A stretch of DNA of 37,519 bases, from NCBI GenBank assembly GCA_903928915.1, contig CAIYSL010000129.1, positions 1 to 37,519 of the forward strand, written 5' to 3'. The stretch comes from an uncultured Syntrophobacterales bacterium (GTDB lineage: Bacteria > Desulfobacterota > Syntrophia > Syntrophales > UBA5619). The notes under the pieces are model-generated. The model ran no database searches. It was not told the DNA's origin and saw nothing but the letters and a program-made list of their open reading frames with translations. Shown piece by piece: positions 25,617 to 32,381 of the stretch (its first letter is position 1; each line of letters starts with the position of its first letter). The translations under genes were made by a program, and so were the position numbers.

Positions 25617-26072
25617 TCAAAAGGGCAGGACCCCTTTCGGCAACGGGGTGGTCAGCAGCTTTTCGAAGAAAAACCAGCTTCCTGCACCGAACGCCAGGGC
25701 AAGGACCGCGGCGAGCCACACCTTGTACCGGCAGACCAAGAGGAAGAGGCTAAACAGATAGAGGATGGAGGTCAGCAGATACCCCAGCGGCTCCAGGACA
25801 ACGATATATACCGCCGTGAGCCCCACGATTTGGGCGGCCGTCGCGTATCTCCGGAGGGCCTCGTTCAGAGAGGCGGGCTTCTCTGCCGCTCCTCTTGCCT
25901 TTCCGCGGAGGACCCACACGGCGCCGGAAATGCACAGCAGGACCGAAAGGATGACGGGAAACACCGCCGGGCCGGGTTCATTCCACCGTCCGAAGGGAAG
26001 GCCGATGGAAAAAACCAGGCCATAGATTCCCGCTGCCAGAAAGATGAGGCCTCCACCCCGTTCCTTTGTCAT
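25617..26072 (-). CDS. tctB: Tripartite tricarboxylate transporter small subunit (TctB family), set 1
   Basis: A 151-residue protein with four predicted helices (about 8-25, 38-56, 80-120 in two segments, 124-140). It has the family features PGPAVFPVILS near residue 34 and the C-terminal LTTPLPKGVLPF. It is the small membrane partner of TctA. AAAGGAG precedes the ATG at 26072. It is clearly paralogous to the subunit at 30244-30708, which ends in the near-identical PLPQGFLPF. The first transporter gene of this set, it lies 40 bases after a broken TAXI receptor remnant. Confidence 0.9.
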   Translation of the reverse strand: MTKERGGGLIFLAAGIYGLVFSIGLPFGRWNEPGPAVFPVILSVLLCISGAVWVLRGKARGAAEKPASLNEALRRYATAAQIVGLTAVYIVVLEPLGYLLTSILYLFSLFLLVCRYKVWLAAVLALAFGAGSWFFFEKLLTTPLPKGVLPF

Positions 26073-26112
26073 GCCTGCTCCTTTCCCCGGCGCGATTCGC
26101 CGCGCCCCGTCC

Positions 26113-26247
26113 CTATTTCAGCATCTCCGCGGGGAGCTTCGCCCCCTGCTCTTTCCAGTACCGCGCCGCCCCGGGATGCAGGGGGATGCCGAAGCCCGCT
26201 ATCTCGTCGAACTTCGGTCCGGCCGTGGTCCAGTAGCCGAGGACCTT
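26113..26247 (-). pseudogene. Remnant of a TAXI TRAP receptor gene (C-terminal 44 codons)
   Basis: The 44 codons before the stop at 26113-26115 read as the C-terminus of a TAXI receptor: KVLGYWTTAGPKF, then IPLHPGAARYWKEQGAKLP and AEMLK. Aligned to the intact TAXI gene at 8918-9913, 27 of 44 positions are identical. The fragment has no start. It is in the same frame as, and immediately follows, the TAG stop of the UroD-like gene. A deletion probably removed the rest of a TAXI gene that once lay between the UroD-like gene and tctB. No matching TRAP permease remnant was seen here. Confidence 0.85.
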
Positions 26248-27375
26248 CTATTTCCGACCGTACTCCCAGGCCGTATCGAACAGGGCCACCAGGTTCTCCG
26301 GCGGCACCTCGGGCCGTACGTTGTGCACCGGCGCCAGGATGAACCCCCCGCCCGGAGCCATGACGTCGATCAGCCGCTTGACGCCGTCGGACACCTCCTG
26401 CGGCCTGCCGTAGGGGAGCAGGTGCTGCGTATCCACTCCTCCCCAGAAGGTGACGCGGCCGCCGTACCGTTTCTTCAGCTCCGCCGGGTCCATGCTGCCC
26501 GCCGAAACCTGCACCGGGTTCAGGATATCGATCCCGGCCTCCAGAAGGTCCTCCAGAAAGAAGCTTGCCGCGCCGCAGCAATGGTAGAACAGCTTCGCCG
26601 TGGTGCGGGCCTTGATGAACCCGAAGAGCTCTTGTTGCAGGGGTTTGATAATTTTGCGGTAGACTGCGGGCGACATCATCGGGCCGCTCTGCGTGGCCAG
26701 GTCATCGGAGACGACGACCACGTCGACCTGGTCGCCGACGGCCGCCAAGGCGCGCTCGGCGGTGACCAGGTTGAGCGACGTCAGCTTGCGCATGATGGCC
26801 TCGGCCAGGGCCGGGTCCAGGAGGAAATCCATGCACCACTGCTCGAAACCGCGCATGGTGCGGGCCTGGGACGCGATCTGGCACCCGAGGTTCACGGAGA
26901 TCGCCCGCTGGCTTTTGGACTTCAGCTCCTGCACCTTTGCCGCAAGCCCGCTGTAGCGGGCCGGGGCGCCCGGATCGGGCCAGGGATAGGCCTCGATCTC
27001 GGCCGCGGTCTCGACCGCGGCCAGGGGCGGATCCGTGGAGATATGCTCCCCGGTCGGGCCGCACAGCCAGCGCACGCCCCACTCGTCCGCGTCGGCATCT
27101 GCCGGGCGGCCGGCGGCGGCCGGCGGGCGCGCCAGGGGGTCGAGGCCGAACCCGTCCACGTCGGTGCGGAAGCGCTCCTTGACCGCCTCTTCGACCGCCA
27201 CGAGCTGAGCGCGCTTGTTGGTGATCCGGGTAGGAGTGGTGATGCCCAGCAGTTTCTTCAGATTGTCGTAGGCCGTAACCTGGATGCCGGTGAAACCGGT
27301 GCCGCCCAGGTCCATCGGCACCCGGTCCGGCTCCTGGTGGTTCAGCGACCGCAGAACTCGTTCCCGTGACAGCAT
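26248..27375 (-). CDS. Uroporphyrinogen-decarboxylase-family protein (MtaA/corrinoid methyltransferase-like)
   Basis: A 375-residue TIM-barrel protein of the UroD/MtaA superfamily. The N-terminus, MLSRERVLRSLNHQEPDRVP, is the family opening. His265 and Cys267 (YHCCGA) match the Hx(C) zinc pair of methyltransferase members, and FWGGVDTQHLLPYG is the usual late segment. Heme synthesis is unlikely given the catabolic setting. Methyl transfer from a methoxylated or methylated substrate to a corrinoid or thiol is the better guess, though no corrinoid protein is encoded nearby. The start at 27375 is preferred to an ATG three codons earlier, because the AGGAG site directly abuts the earlier one. The 3' end abuts a TAXI remnant, so the natural C-terminus may have been altered by the same deletion. 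Confidence 0.82.
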   Translation of the reverse strand: MLSRERVLRSLNHQEPDRVPMDLGGTGFTGIQVTAYDNLKKLLGITTPTRITNKRAQLVAVEEAVKERFRTDVDGFGLDPLARPPAAAGRPADADADEWGVRWLCGPTGEHISTDPPLAAVETAAEIEAYPWPDPGAPARYSGLAAKVQELKSKSQRAISVNLGCQIASQARTMRGFEQWCMDFLLDPALAEAIMRKLTSLNLVTAERALAAVGDQVDVVVVSDDLATQSGPMMSPAVYRKIIKPLQQELFGFIKARTTAKLFYHCCGAASFFLEDLLEAGIDILNPVQVSAGSMDPAELKKRYGGRVTFWGGVDTQHLLPYGRPQEVSDGVKRLIDVMAPGGGFILAPVHNVRPEVPPENLVALFDTAWEYGRK

Positions 27376-27433
27376 CGTTCTCATCTCCTGAGCGAACTTC
27401 CCACCTGCGAATTGCTGCGTCCCGCTTGCGCCT

Positions 27434-28234
27434 CTACACCCTCTTCGCTGACCGGTCCCCGTCCCGGTTTATCCGGTCGATCTCCTCCCGCAGGTCCTTC
27501 AGCGAGCGGGAAAAATGGGCCGCGATCGCCTTCTCGACCCCCTTGCCGTCCCCCTGCTCGATGCAGCGGGCGATCTCCCGGTGCTCCTGAACCGACTTCT
27601 CGATCCTCCGGGGGATGTACAGGGCGTTCAGGATGAAGCGGTTCGTGTGGGAGTGGAGGTTCTCCAGGATGGTGATCATCCAGCCGTTTTCCGAGGAACG
27701 GAAGATGAGGGAATGAAACTCCAGGTTCTTCTTCATGTACCCTTCCACGTCCCGCTGGCCGCAGAAGGTTCCCATTTCATCGCAGAGCGTCCGGAGGGCG
27801 GCGAGCTTTTCGGGATCGCCGGCCAGGACCGGGGTCGCCAGCCTCCCCGCCAGGCTGTCCAGGCTCATCATGATCGTGTAGATCTGCTCCACGTCGTGCA
27901 TCGATACGGAGGTGACGACGAACCCTTTGTGCTTAATCGAGGAGATGAAGCCTTCCGATTCGAGATTCCGCAAAGCCTCGCGGATCGGGGTCCTGCTCAC
28001 CCCCCAACGGGTACAGAGGAGCTGTTCGGAAAGCTTCATGCCCGGCGGAAAATTCCGGCTGATGATCTCCATGCGGATCGCGGCGCAGAGCTCTTTGAGG
28101 GACATCTTGCCTTCCCGCGGGGCCTGCGGCGCAGATGGCGGCGCCACGCCGCGCGCTGCGGTGCTTCCCGCGCCTCGCCGTTTCGGGCGGTCGCCCCCCG
28201 TCGCTGCTGACCCGTTTCGCTGAAGCCCGGCCAT
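27434..28234 (-). CDS. GntR-family transcriptional regulator (FCD/FadR-VanR subfamily)
   Basis: A 266-residue regulator. A winged helix-turn-helix occupies about 48-115 (PPGMKLSEQLLCTRWGVSRT, then PIREALRNLESEGFI), followed by an all-helical FCD ligand domain (about 120-250) that usually binds a carboxylate through a metal site. The N-terminal 43 residues are basic and low-complexity. The ATG at 28234 has GGGGGAG at good spacing, but ATG 28105 (MSLKELCAAIR) is a plausible alternative with GGAAGG upstream. It stands first in the string of minus-strand genes UroD-tctBAC and is preceded by its own strong promoter with TGTATACA-like sites. It is therefore the likely acid-responsive repressor of this cluster and of itself. 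Confidence 0.9.
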   Translation of the reverse strand: MAGLQRNGSAATGGDRPKRRGAGSTAARGVAPPSAPQAPREGKMSLKELCAAIRMEIISRNFPPGMKLSEQLLCTRWGVSRTPIREALRNLESEGFISSIKHKGFVVTSVSMHDVEQIYTIMMSLDSLAGRLATPVLAGDPEKLAALRTLCDEMGTFCGQRDVEGYMKKNLEFHSLIFRSSENGWMITILENLHSHTNRFILNALYIPRRIEKSVQEHREIARCIEQGDGKGVEKAIAAHFSRSLKDLREEIDRINRDGDRSAKRV

Positions 28235-28262
28235 GTCGCGTCTCCCCCGGATTGTCGAGAAA

Positions 28263-28272
28263 GGTATACAAG
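28263..28272. promoter_or_regulatory. Possible GntR operator in the regulator's leader
   Basis: GGTATACAAG (CTTGTATACC on the minus strand) is a near-palindromic GTATAC site. It lies about 20 bases downstream of the -10 box of the GntR promoter, where a bound repressor would block transcription. It resembles the perfect TGTATACA at 28455-28462. Function is inferred from the motif and its position. Confidence 0.45.
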
Positions 28273-28292
28273 AATGACGACAATTTTAGTGA

Positions 28293-28320
28293 ATCATATA
28301 CGAGAACGCGCCCCTGTCAA
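28293..28320 (-). promoter_or_regulatory. Sigma70-type promoter of the GntR regulator
   Basis: On the minus strand a perfect -35 TTGACA (28315-28320), a 16-base spacer and -10 TATGAT (28293-28298) lie about 58 bases upstream of the regulator start. The spacer and -10 contain an imperfect palindrome TCGTATATGA and the 13-mer GCGTTCTCGTATA, which is also found at the TRAP promoter. Autoregulation is a reasonable inference. Confidence 0.75.
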
Positions 28321-28454
28321 GGGGTTTTTTGCCGGCGCGGGCGGCCGGAGAGATTCTTGTTAAGATAATGTAATTACGGAAATAATTATGACGAAGTCGC
28401 GGAAGCCGCGCTACCGGCTGGGGTACGCGGAGGCAGCTGCGTATTAGTCTGGAT

Positions 28455-28462
28455 TGTATACA
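28455..28462. promoter_or_regulatory. Palindromic TGTATACA site, possible GntR operator
   Basis: A perfect 8-bp palindrome inside ATTGTATACAGAT. It lies between the PrpD-family stop codon and the GntR promoter, roughly 135 bases upstream of the -35 box. GTATAC-centred palindromes are common operators of FCD-type GntR proteins. It may be an upstream auxiliary site. Confidence 0.4.
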
Positions 28463-28471
28463 GATTTTAAT

Positions 28472-28503
28472 CCCTCCCCTCTCCGCAACGGGAGAGGGGA
28501 GGG
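28472..28503. repeat. GC-rich palindromic intergenic repeat, copy 4 (possible terminator)
   Basis: CCCTCCCCTCTCC (28472-28484), a 6-base loop and the exact complement (28491-28503) make a perfect 13-bp stem, 14 bases after the PrpD-family stop codon. On the minus strand it is followed by ATTAAAAT, so termination of that gene is plausible. It is of the same type as the copies at 12010-12046 and 13101-13226. Confidence 0.65.
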
Positions 28504-28517
28504 CGGTCGTGCGGGTC

Positions 28518-29876
28518 TTACTTCGCCAGATGGCGGAAGGTGCAGATGTCGAACAGCTCCTTGAGGTCGGGCTCGTTTTCCATGTTGAGGATGATGTCCT
28601 TCGAGCGCTCGATCTGGGCATCCGACAGGATGCCGCGGCAGTATTTCCGGTAGATCTCCACGGCCTGGTCCATCGTCAGCGGATACTTCGGCCCGCCGTA
28701 GGGCTGGTCCATCGCCCCGGTCAAGGTCTTGCCGTTCTTGAGGATCAAATCGAGGCGCCCCTCGCCGGCGAAGTACCGCTTGGGGTACTCGGGGTGGTAG
28801 ACGACCTTCACCTTCTTGCGGGCCGCGGCCACGCGGGGGTCCTTCACCGCCGGCTCGGTGCAGGTCTTCAGGTTGCATTCGCCATGGATCATCTGGAAGG
28901 CGAGGATGTGCTGGGTGCTGAAGCGGCTGTCCTCGGCGTCCTTGGGTTCGGCCCGGTCGACCACCCGGCGCAGCTCGTCGAAGTGGATGATCACCTCTTT
29001 GATGTCCTCCTCCTTCACCTTGTTATCCCGCATCAGGTCGGCCAGGACGTCGACGAAGTTGTGGGTGAAGAAGCAGAAGCCCCACTTCTTGATCCAGGTG
29101 TTGTTGGTGTAGAAGGGGGCGGAGCCCAGCCCTTCGGTCATCTTGGCGAACTCGATCTTCTTGTCGCCGCCGGTGAGCATGTCCAGGCACTTCTCGATGA
29201 CCGGGTTGCTCGTGGCGCCGTTTTTCGCGAGGATCGCGTTGACGACGGCGTTCCGGCAGACCGTGGCCGACTCCCAGAAGTGCGCGTCGGTCCCCCAGGT
29301 GTGGATGTAGCCCAGCCCCTGGACCATGGCCAGCCCGATGGAGGCCAGGGTCTGCTCTTCCGTCAGCTCGTAGGCACGGGCGCAGCACGCCGTGGCCCCG
29401 TAGATCCCGATGAACGGGAGGTTGCAGATCCCGATCTGGTCGGTGCCCACCGAGGCCCACATGGCGATCCGGTTCTGCATCTCCTGCCCGACGTACAGGG
29501 CGGTGATCACCTCCTGGCCGGAGAGCTTGCATTTTTCCGCCGCGGTCAGCAGGGCCGGCCAGGTGGTGACGTCGCTGATCCCCCCGCCGGGAAACTGGTC
29601 GTCTTCCATCTCCGAGGCATGGCCGAAGAACCCGTTGGCCAGCGCGGTCTGGGCCACGTCCGCCCGGAACCCGCACCCGTAGACGCCGCACTCGGGCCGG
29701 CCCGGGTTTTCCATGACGTACCGTATGACCTTCTTGCTGGTCGGCGCGGTCGAACCGACGAGCACCCCCATCACCTGCTTCAGCGTCAGTTTCTTGATGT
29801 GGTCGATTACGCTCGGATCGATGTCCTGAAACTCCGTGTGCGCAATGAATTTGGCAAATTTCTTCGCGATCTCCAT
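28518..29876 (-). CDS. MmgE/PrpD family protein
   Basis: A 452-residue cytoplasmic enzyme of the family containing 2-methylcitrate dehydratase (PrpD), cis-aconitate decarboxylase and iminodisuccinate epimerase. Family-like parts are an N-terminal helical domain with GHASEMEDDQFPGGG (substrate-loop Asp/His residues), TALYVGQEMQNRIA and GTDAHFWESATVCRNAV. The C-terminal lid has YPKRYFAGEGRLDLILKNG. It acts on a polycarboxylate or related acid, which fits its position between two tricarboxylate-type transporters. AGGAGG lies 11 bases before the ATG at 29876; 63 extra upstream codons in the longer ORF look like promoter and leader sequence. It is divergent from the second tct set and has its own strong promoter. 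Confidence 0.88.
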   Translation of the reverse strand: MEIAKKFAKFIAHTEFQDIDPSVIDHIKKLTLKQVMGVLVGSTAPTSKKVIRYVMENPGRPECGVYGCGFRADVAQTALANGFFGHASEMEDDQFPGGGISDVTTWPALLTAAEKCKLSGQEVITALYVGQEMQNRIAMWASVGTDQIGICNLPFIGIYGATACCARAYELTEEQTLASIGLAMVQGLGYIHTWGTDAHFWESATVCRNAVVNAILAKNGATSNPVIEKCLDMLTGGDKKIEFAKMTEGLGSAPFYTNNTWIKKWGFCFFTHNFVDVLADLMRDNKVKEEDIKEVIIHFDELRRVVDRAEPKDAEDSRFSTQHILAFQMIHGECNLKTCTEPAVKDPRVAAARKKVKVVYHPEYPKRYFAGEGRLDLILKNGKTLTGAMDQPYGGPKYPLTMDQAVEIYRKYCRGILSDAQIERSKDIILNMENEPDLKELFDICTFRHLAK

Positions 29877-29937
29877 GGTCTCGTATCCTCCTGCGTTAGT
29901 GGGTTGTGACCTGCGAACGACCGGTCTGGGGCGGCTG

Positions 29938-29966
29938 AGTATAGGAGGGCGGCCCTTCGCTGTCAA
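29938..29966 (-). promoter_or_regulatory. Sigma70-type promoter of the MmgE/PrpD gene
   Basis: On the minus strand, TTGACA (29961-29966) and TATACT (29938-29943) are spaced by 17 bases, both near consensus, 62 bases upstream of the start codon. The sequence around the -10 (CCTCCTATACTCAGC) nearly matches that of the divergent promoter at 30059-30087. Confidence 0.8.
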
Positions 29967-30058
29967 GACAATATCGCCCGTCCGACCCCGTCCGATCGGG
30001 CAGGGGCCTGCCGGCCGGCCGGGGCGGAACCGCGGCACTGTCTGCGGGAAAAACGGCA

Positions 30059-30087
30059 TTGACATACCGGGACAACCTCCCTATACT
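30059..30087 (+). promoter_or_regulatory. Sigma70-type promoter of the second tctBA operon
   Basis: TTGACA (30059-30064), a 17-base spacer and TATACT (30082-30087). The transcript would carry a ~150-base leader before tctB. The -10 context CCTCCCTATACTCGGC mirrors the divergent PrpD promoter, suggesting that both respond to the same control. Confidence 0.8.
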
Positions 30088-30243
30088 CGGCGCGCAACGG
30101 CTCAGGGAGCGACGCTCCGGTTCCGCTCGGGCAATCGGAGTCGCCATTCGCACAGGTTGTTCAGGTTCGCAGACGCTCTTCCACGGTATGGGTAACCCCC
30201 GACCTCGAGGTCGGTCCATCTTATCGGCAGTGAGGAGATCGGT
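30088..30243 (+). other. Long structured 5' leader of tctB set 2
   Basis: About 150 bases lie between the promoter and the tctB start, without a gene. It holds the inverted repeat GGAGCGACGCTCC (30108-30120) and a perfect 16-bp palindrome CCGACCTCGAGGTCGG (30199-30214), about 30 bases before the start codon. The palindrome could be an operator or an RNA hairpin near the ribosome site GAGGAGA. No known riboswitch class is recognised. Confidence 0.45.
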
Positions 30244-30708
30244 ATGACCAACGACAGGGCCGCAAGCCTGCTGTTTCTCGCTTCGGGCGCGTACGGGTTG
30301 TATTTTTCCGTGCAGCTCCCCATGGGCACCTGGAACCAGCCGGGTCCCGGGATTTTCCCCGCTGTCCTTTCCTTCCTGCTGCTCCTTTCCGGTGCGGCCT
30401 GGTTCATCCGCGGCAAGGGCAAGCAACGGGCGGCGGATGAGGGCGGACGGAGGGGCGCCATCGCCGTGGCCAAGAACCTGGCCACGCCGCTTAAGATCGT
30501 GGGGCTCACGGCGCTGTTCGTCCTGTCGTTCAACCTGGTCGGGTACCTACTGGCCGCCTCGCTGTACCTGTTCATCCTCCTGCTCTGGGTATCCCGCTAC
30601 GGGATCGCCTTTTCCGCCGTGCTGGCTGGCGCCATCGGCCTCGCCAGCTGGATCTTCTTCGGAAAGATCCTCGCCGTCCCGCTGCCGCAGGGATTCCTCC
30701 CCTTCTAA
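30244..30708 (+). CDS. tctB: Tripartite tricarboxylate transporter small subunit (TctB family), set 2
   Basis: A 154-residue four-helix membrane protein with the TctB features PGPGIFPAVLSFLLLLSG (about 35-52) and the ending AVPLPQGFLPF. It is the small membrane subunit partnering TctA, which begins 42 bases downstream. GAGGAGA is spaced 6 bases from the ATG. It is a paralog of the minus-strand TctB at 25617-26072. It is first in the plus-strand operon and has the long leader and strong promoter described above. Confidence 0.9.
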   Translation: MTNDRAASLLFLASGAYGLYFSVQLPMGTWNQPGPGIFPAVLSFLLLLSGAAWFIRGKGKQRAADEGGRRGAIAVAKNLATPLKIVGLTALFVLSFNLVGYLLAASLYLFILLLWVSRYGIAFSAVLAGAIGLASWIFFGKILAVPLPQGFLPF

Positions 30709-30750
30709 TAACGGCTAACGGGGAGTCGGATTGTCGATCGGAGGGTTTGC

Positions 30751-32265
30751 ATGGATGTCCTGAACGGTCTGCTGAACGGATTTCAAACCGCGCTGAGCTT
30801 TCAGAATCTGTATCTGTGCTTCATCGGGTGTCTGTGGGGAACGATGGTCGGGGTGCTGCCCGGGATCGGACCTTTGGCGGGGATAACGCTCCTCATCCCG
30901 GCCACCTTCGGCCTCAGCCCGACCGGGGCCATCATCATGCTCGCCGGGATCTATTACGGCGCCATGTACGGTGGCTCGACCACGTCGGTCCTGATGAACG
31001 TGCCGGGCGAATCGGCGTCCGTGGTCACCTGCATCGACGGGTACAAGATGACCCTCAAGGGCAGGGGCGGCGCGGCCCTGTTCATCAGCGCCTGGGGTTC
31101 CTGGATCGGGGGGACGCTGAGCATCGTGGGGTTGATGCTCCTGGCGCCGACCCTGGCCAACGTGGCGATGAAATTCGGCCCCCCGGAGATGTTCGCCGTC
31201 CTCTTGGTGGCCTTCGTCCTCCTGGGTTCGCTGGGCAGCGGCTCCTTCTTCCGGACCATGCCGATGGTGTTTCTCGGGCTCTTGATCGGGACGATCGGGA
31301 TGGACCCCCTGACCGGGTCGATGCGCTTTACCCACAACGTCCACGAGCTGTACGACGGCATCGGCCTGCTCCCCGTCGCGATGGGGGCCATGGGGATCGG
31401 GGAGATCCTGTTCGCAACGGAGGAGACCCTGGTCAAGGTTATCCACAAGATAAAGTTCCGCGACCTCTGGCCGACGCGCCCGGAGCTGGCCGCCTCCTGG
31501 GGGCCCATCATGCGGGGGTCGGGGATCGGGTTCGTGATCGGGCTTCTGCCCGGCTCCGCCCACGTCCTGTCGAGCTTCGTCAGCTACATCACGGAAAAGC
31601 GGCTGGCCAAGCGGCCCGAGGAGTTCGGAACCGGCCGGATTGAGGGGGTGGCCGGGCCGGAGACGGCCAACAACGCCGCCTCGGGGAGCGCGATGATCCC
31701 CTTCCTCAGCTTGGGCATCCCCACCGGACCCGCCCCGGCGGTGATGATGATCGCGCTGCTCATCCACGGGATCCAGCCCGGACCGATGTTCATCACGAAG
31801 CACCCCGACGTCTTCTGGGGGCTGATCGCCAGCATGTACATCGGCAATGTGATGCTGATCATCCTGAACGTCCCGCTCGTCGGGATCTTCGTCAGTATGC
31901 TCAGGATCCCCTTCCGCATCCTCTTTCCCGTCATCCTGCTGATCTGTCTGATCGGGACCTATTCGGTCAACACCAGCTCCTTCGAGCTGGCGATCCTGCT
32001 GGGCTTCGGCATCCCGGGGTACTTCGCCCGGAAGATCAAGTACGACATCGCCCCCTTGATCCTGGCGATGATCATCGGGCCGACGATGGAGTTGAGCCTG
32101 CGCCAGGCCCTGATGCGGAGCGACGGCTCCTTCCTGATCTTCTGGGAGAGTCCGATCACCATGACGCTGATCGGCGCGTCGGCGCTGCTGGTCCTCTGGA
32201 ACATCTACCGGGCGCTCCGGCCGACGGCGGCCTCCTGGGAGAAGGCCCTCGAGGAGGGCACGTAG
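30751..32265 (+). CDS. tctA: Tripartite tricarboxylate transporter large permease (TctA family), set 2
   Basis: A 504-residue polytopic permease with the family stretches VGVLPGIGPLAGITLLIP, GAMYGGSTTSVLMNVPGE and GPETANNAASGSAMIPFLSL. It is nearly collinear with the TctA at 24062-25570, ending in WEKALEEGT versus WEKALEEE, so the two arose by duplication. It provides ion-coupled uptake together with TctB and the receptor at 33585-34571. Unusually, an oxidoreductase gene separates it from the receptor. Confidence 0.95.
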   Translation: MDVLNGLLNGFQTALSFQNLYLCFIGCLWGTMVGVLPGIGPLAGITLLIPATFGLSPTGAIIMLAGIYYGAMYGGSTTSVLMNVPGESASVVTCIDGYKMTLKGRGGAALFISAWGSWIGGTLSIVGLMLLAPTLANVAMKFGPPEMFAVLLVAFVLLGSLGSGSFFRTMPMVFLGLLIGTIGMDPLTGSMRFTHNVHELYDGIGLLPVAMGAMGIGEILFATEETLVKVIHKIKFRDLWPTRPELAASWGPIMRGSGIGFVIGLLPGSAHVLSSFVSYITEKRLAKRPEEFGTGRIEGVAGPETANNAASGSAMIPFLSLGIPTGPAPAVMMIALLIHGIQPGPMFITKHPDVFWGLIASMYIGNVMLIILNVPLVGIFVSMLRIPFRILFPVILLICLIGTYSVNTSSFELAILLGFGIPGYFARKIKYDIAPLILAMIIGPTMELSLRQALMRSDGSFLIFWESPITMTLIGASALLVLWNIYRALRPTAASWEKALEEGT

Positions 32266-32298
32266 CGATACGGTCCGGCAGGGGGTGAACCTCAACGT

Positions 32299-32362
32299 CG
32301 TCATTCCGGCGGAGGCCGGAATCCAGAAGCAATAGGCCCGGACGCCGGGTCGAGTCCGGGGC
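32299..32362. repeat. REP-like palindromic repeat
   Basis: CGTCATTCCGGCGGAGGCCG followed by GAATCCAG (32299-32326) is a form of the widespread bacterial CGTCATTCC...GGAATCCAG element. It is followed by a second palindrome with arms CCCGGAC and GTCCGGG (about 32337-32360). It lies between tctA and the Gfo/Idh gene, where it may dampen downstream expression or mark an insertion point. Confidence 0.75.
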
Positions 32363-32381
32363 ACGGAAGAGGAGGGCGAAC

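Noticed and set aside
26248-27375. Heme-pathway uroporphyrinogen decarboxylase (hemE)
   Set aside because: The HCC zinc-type motif, the family wording and the catabolic neighbourhood fit the MtaA/methyltransferase-like branch better; no other heme genes are nearby.
28389-28448. A 19-codon plus-strand ORF (ATG at 28389) in the gap after the PrpD-family gene
   Set aside because: It has no ribosome site and no plus-strand gene follows it within reach; it is too short to support as a leader peptide.
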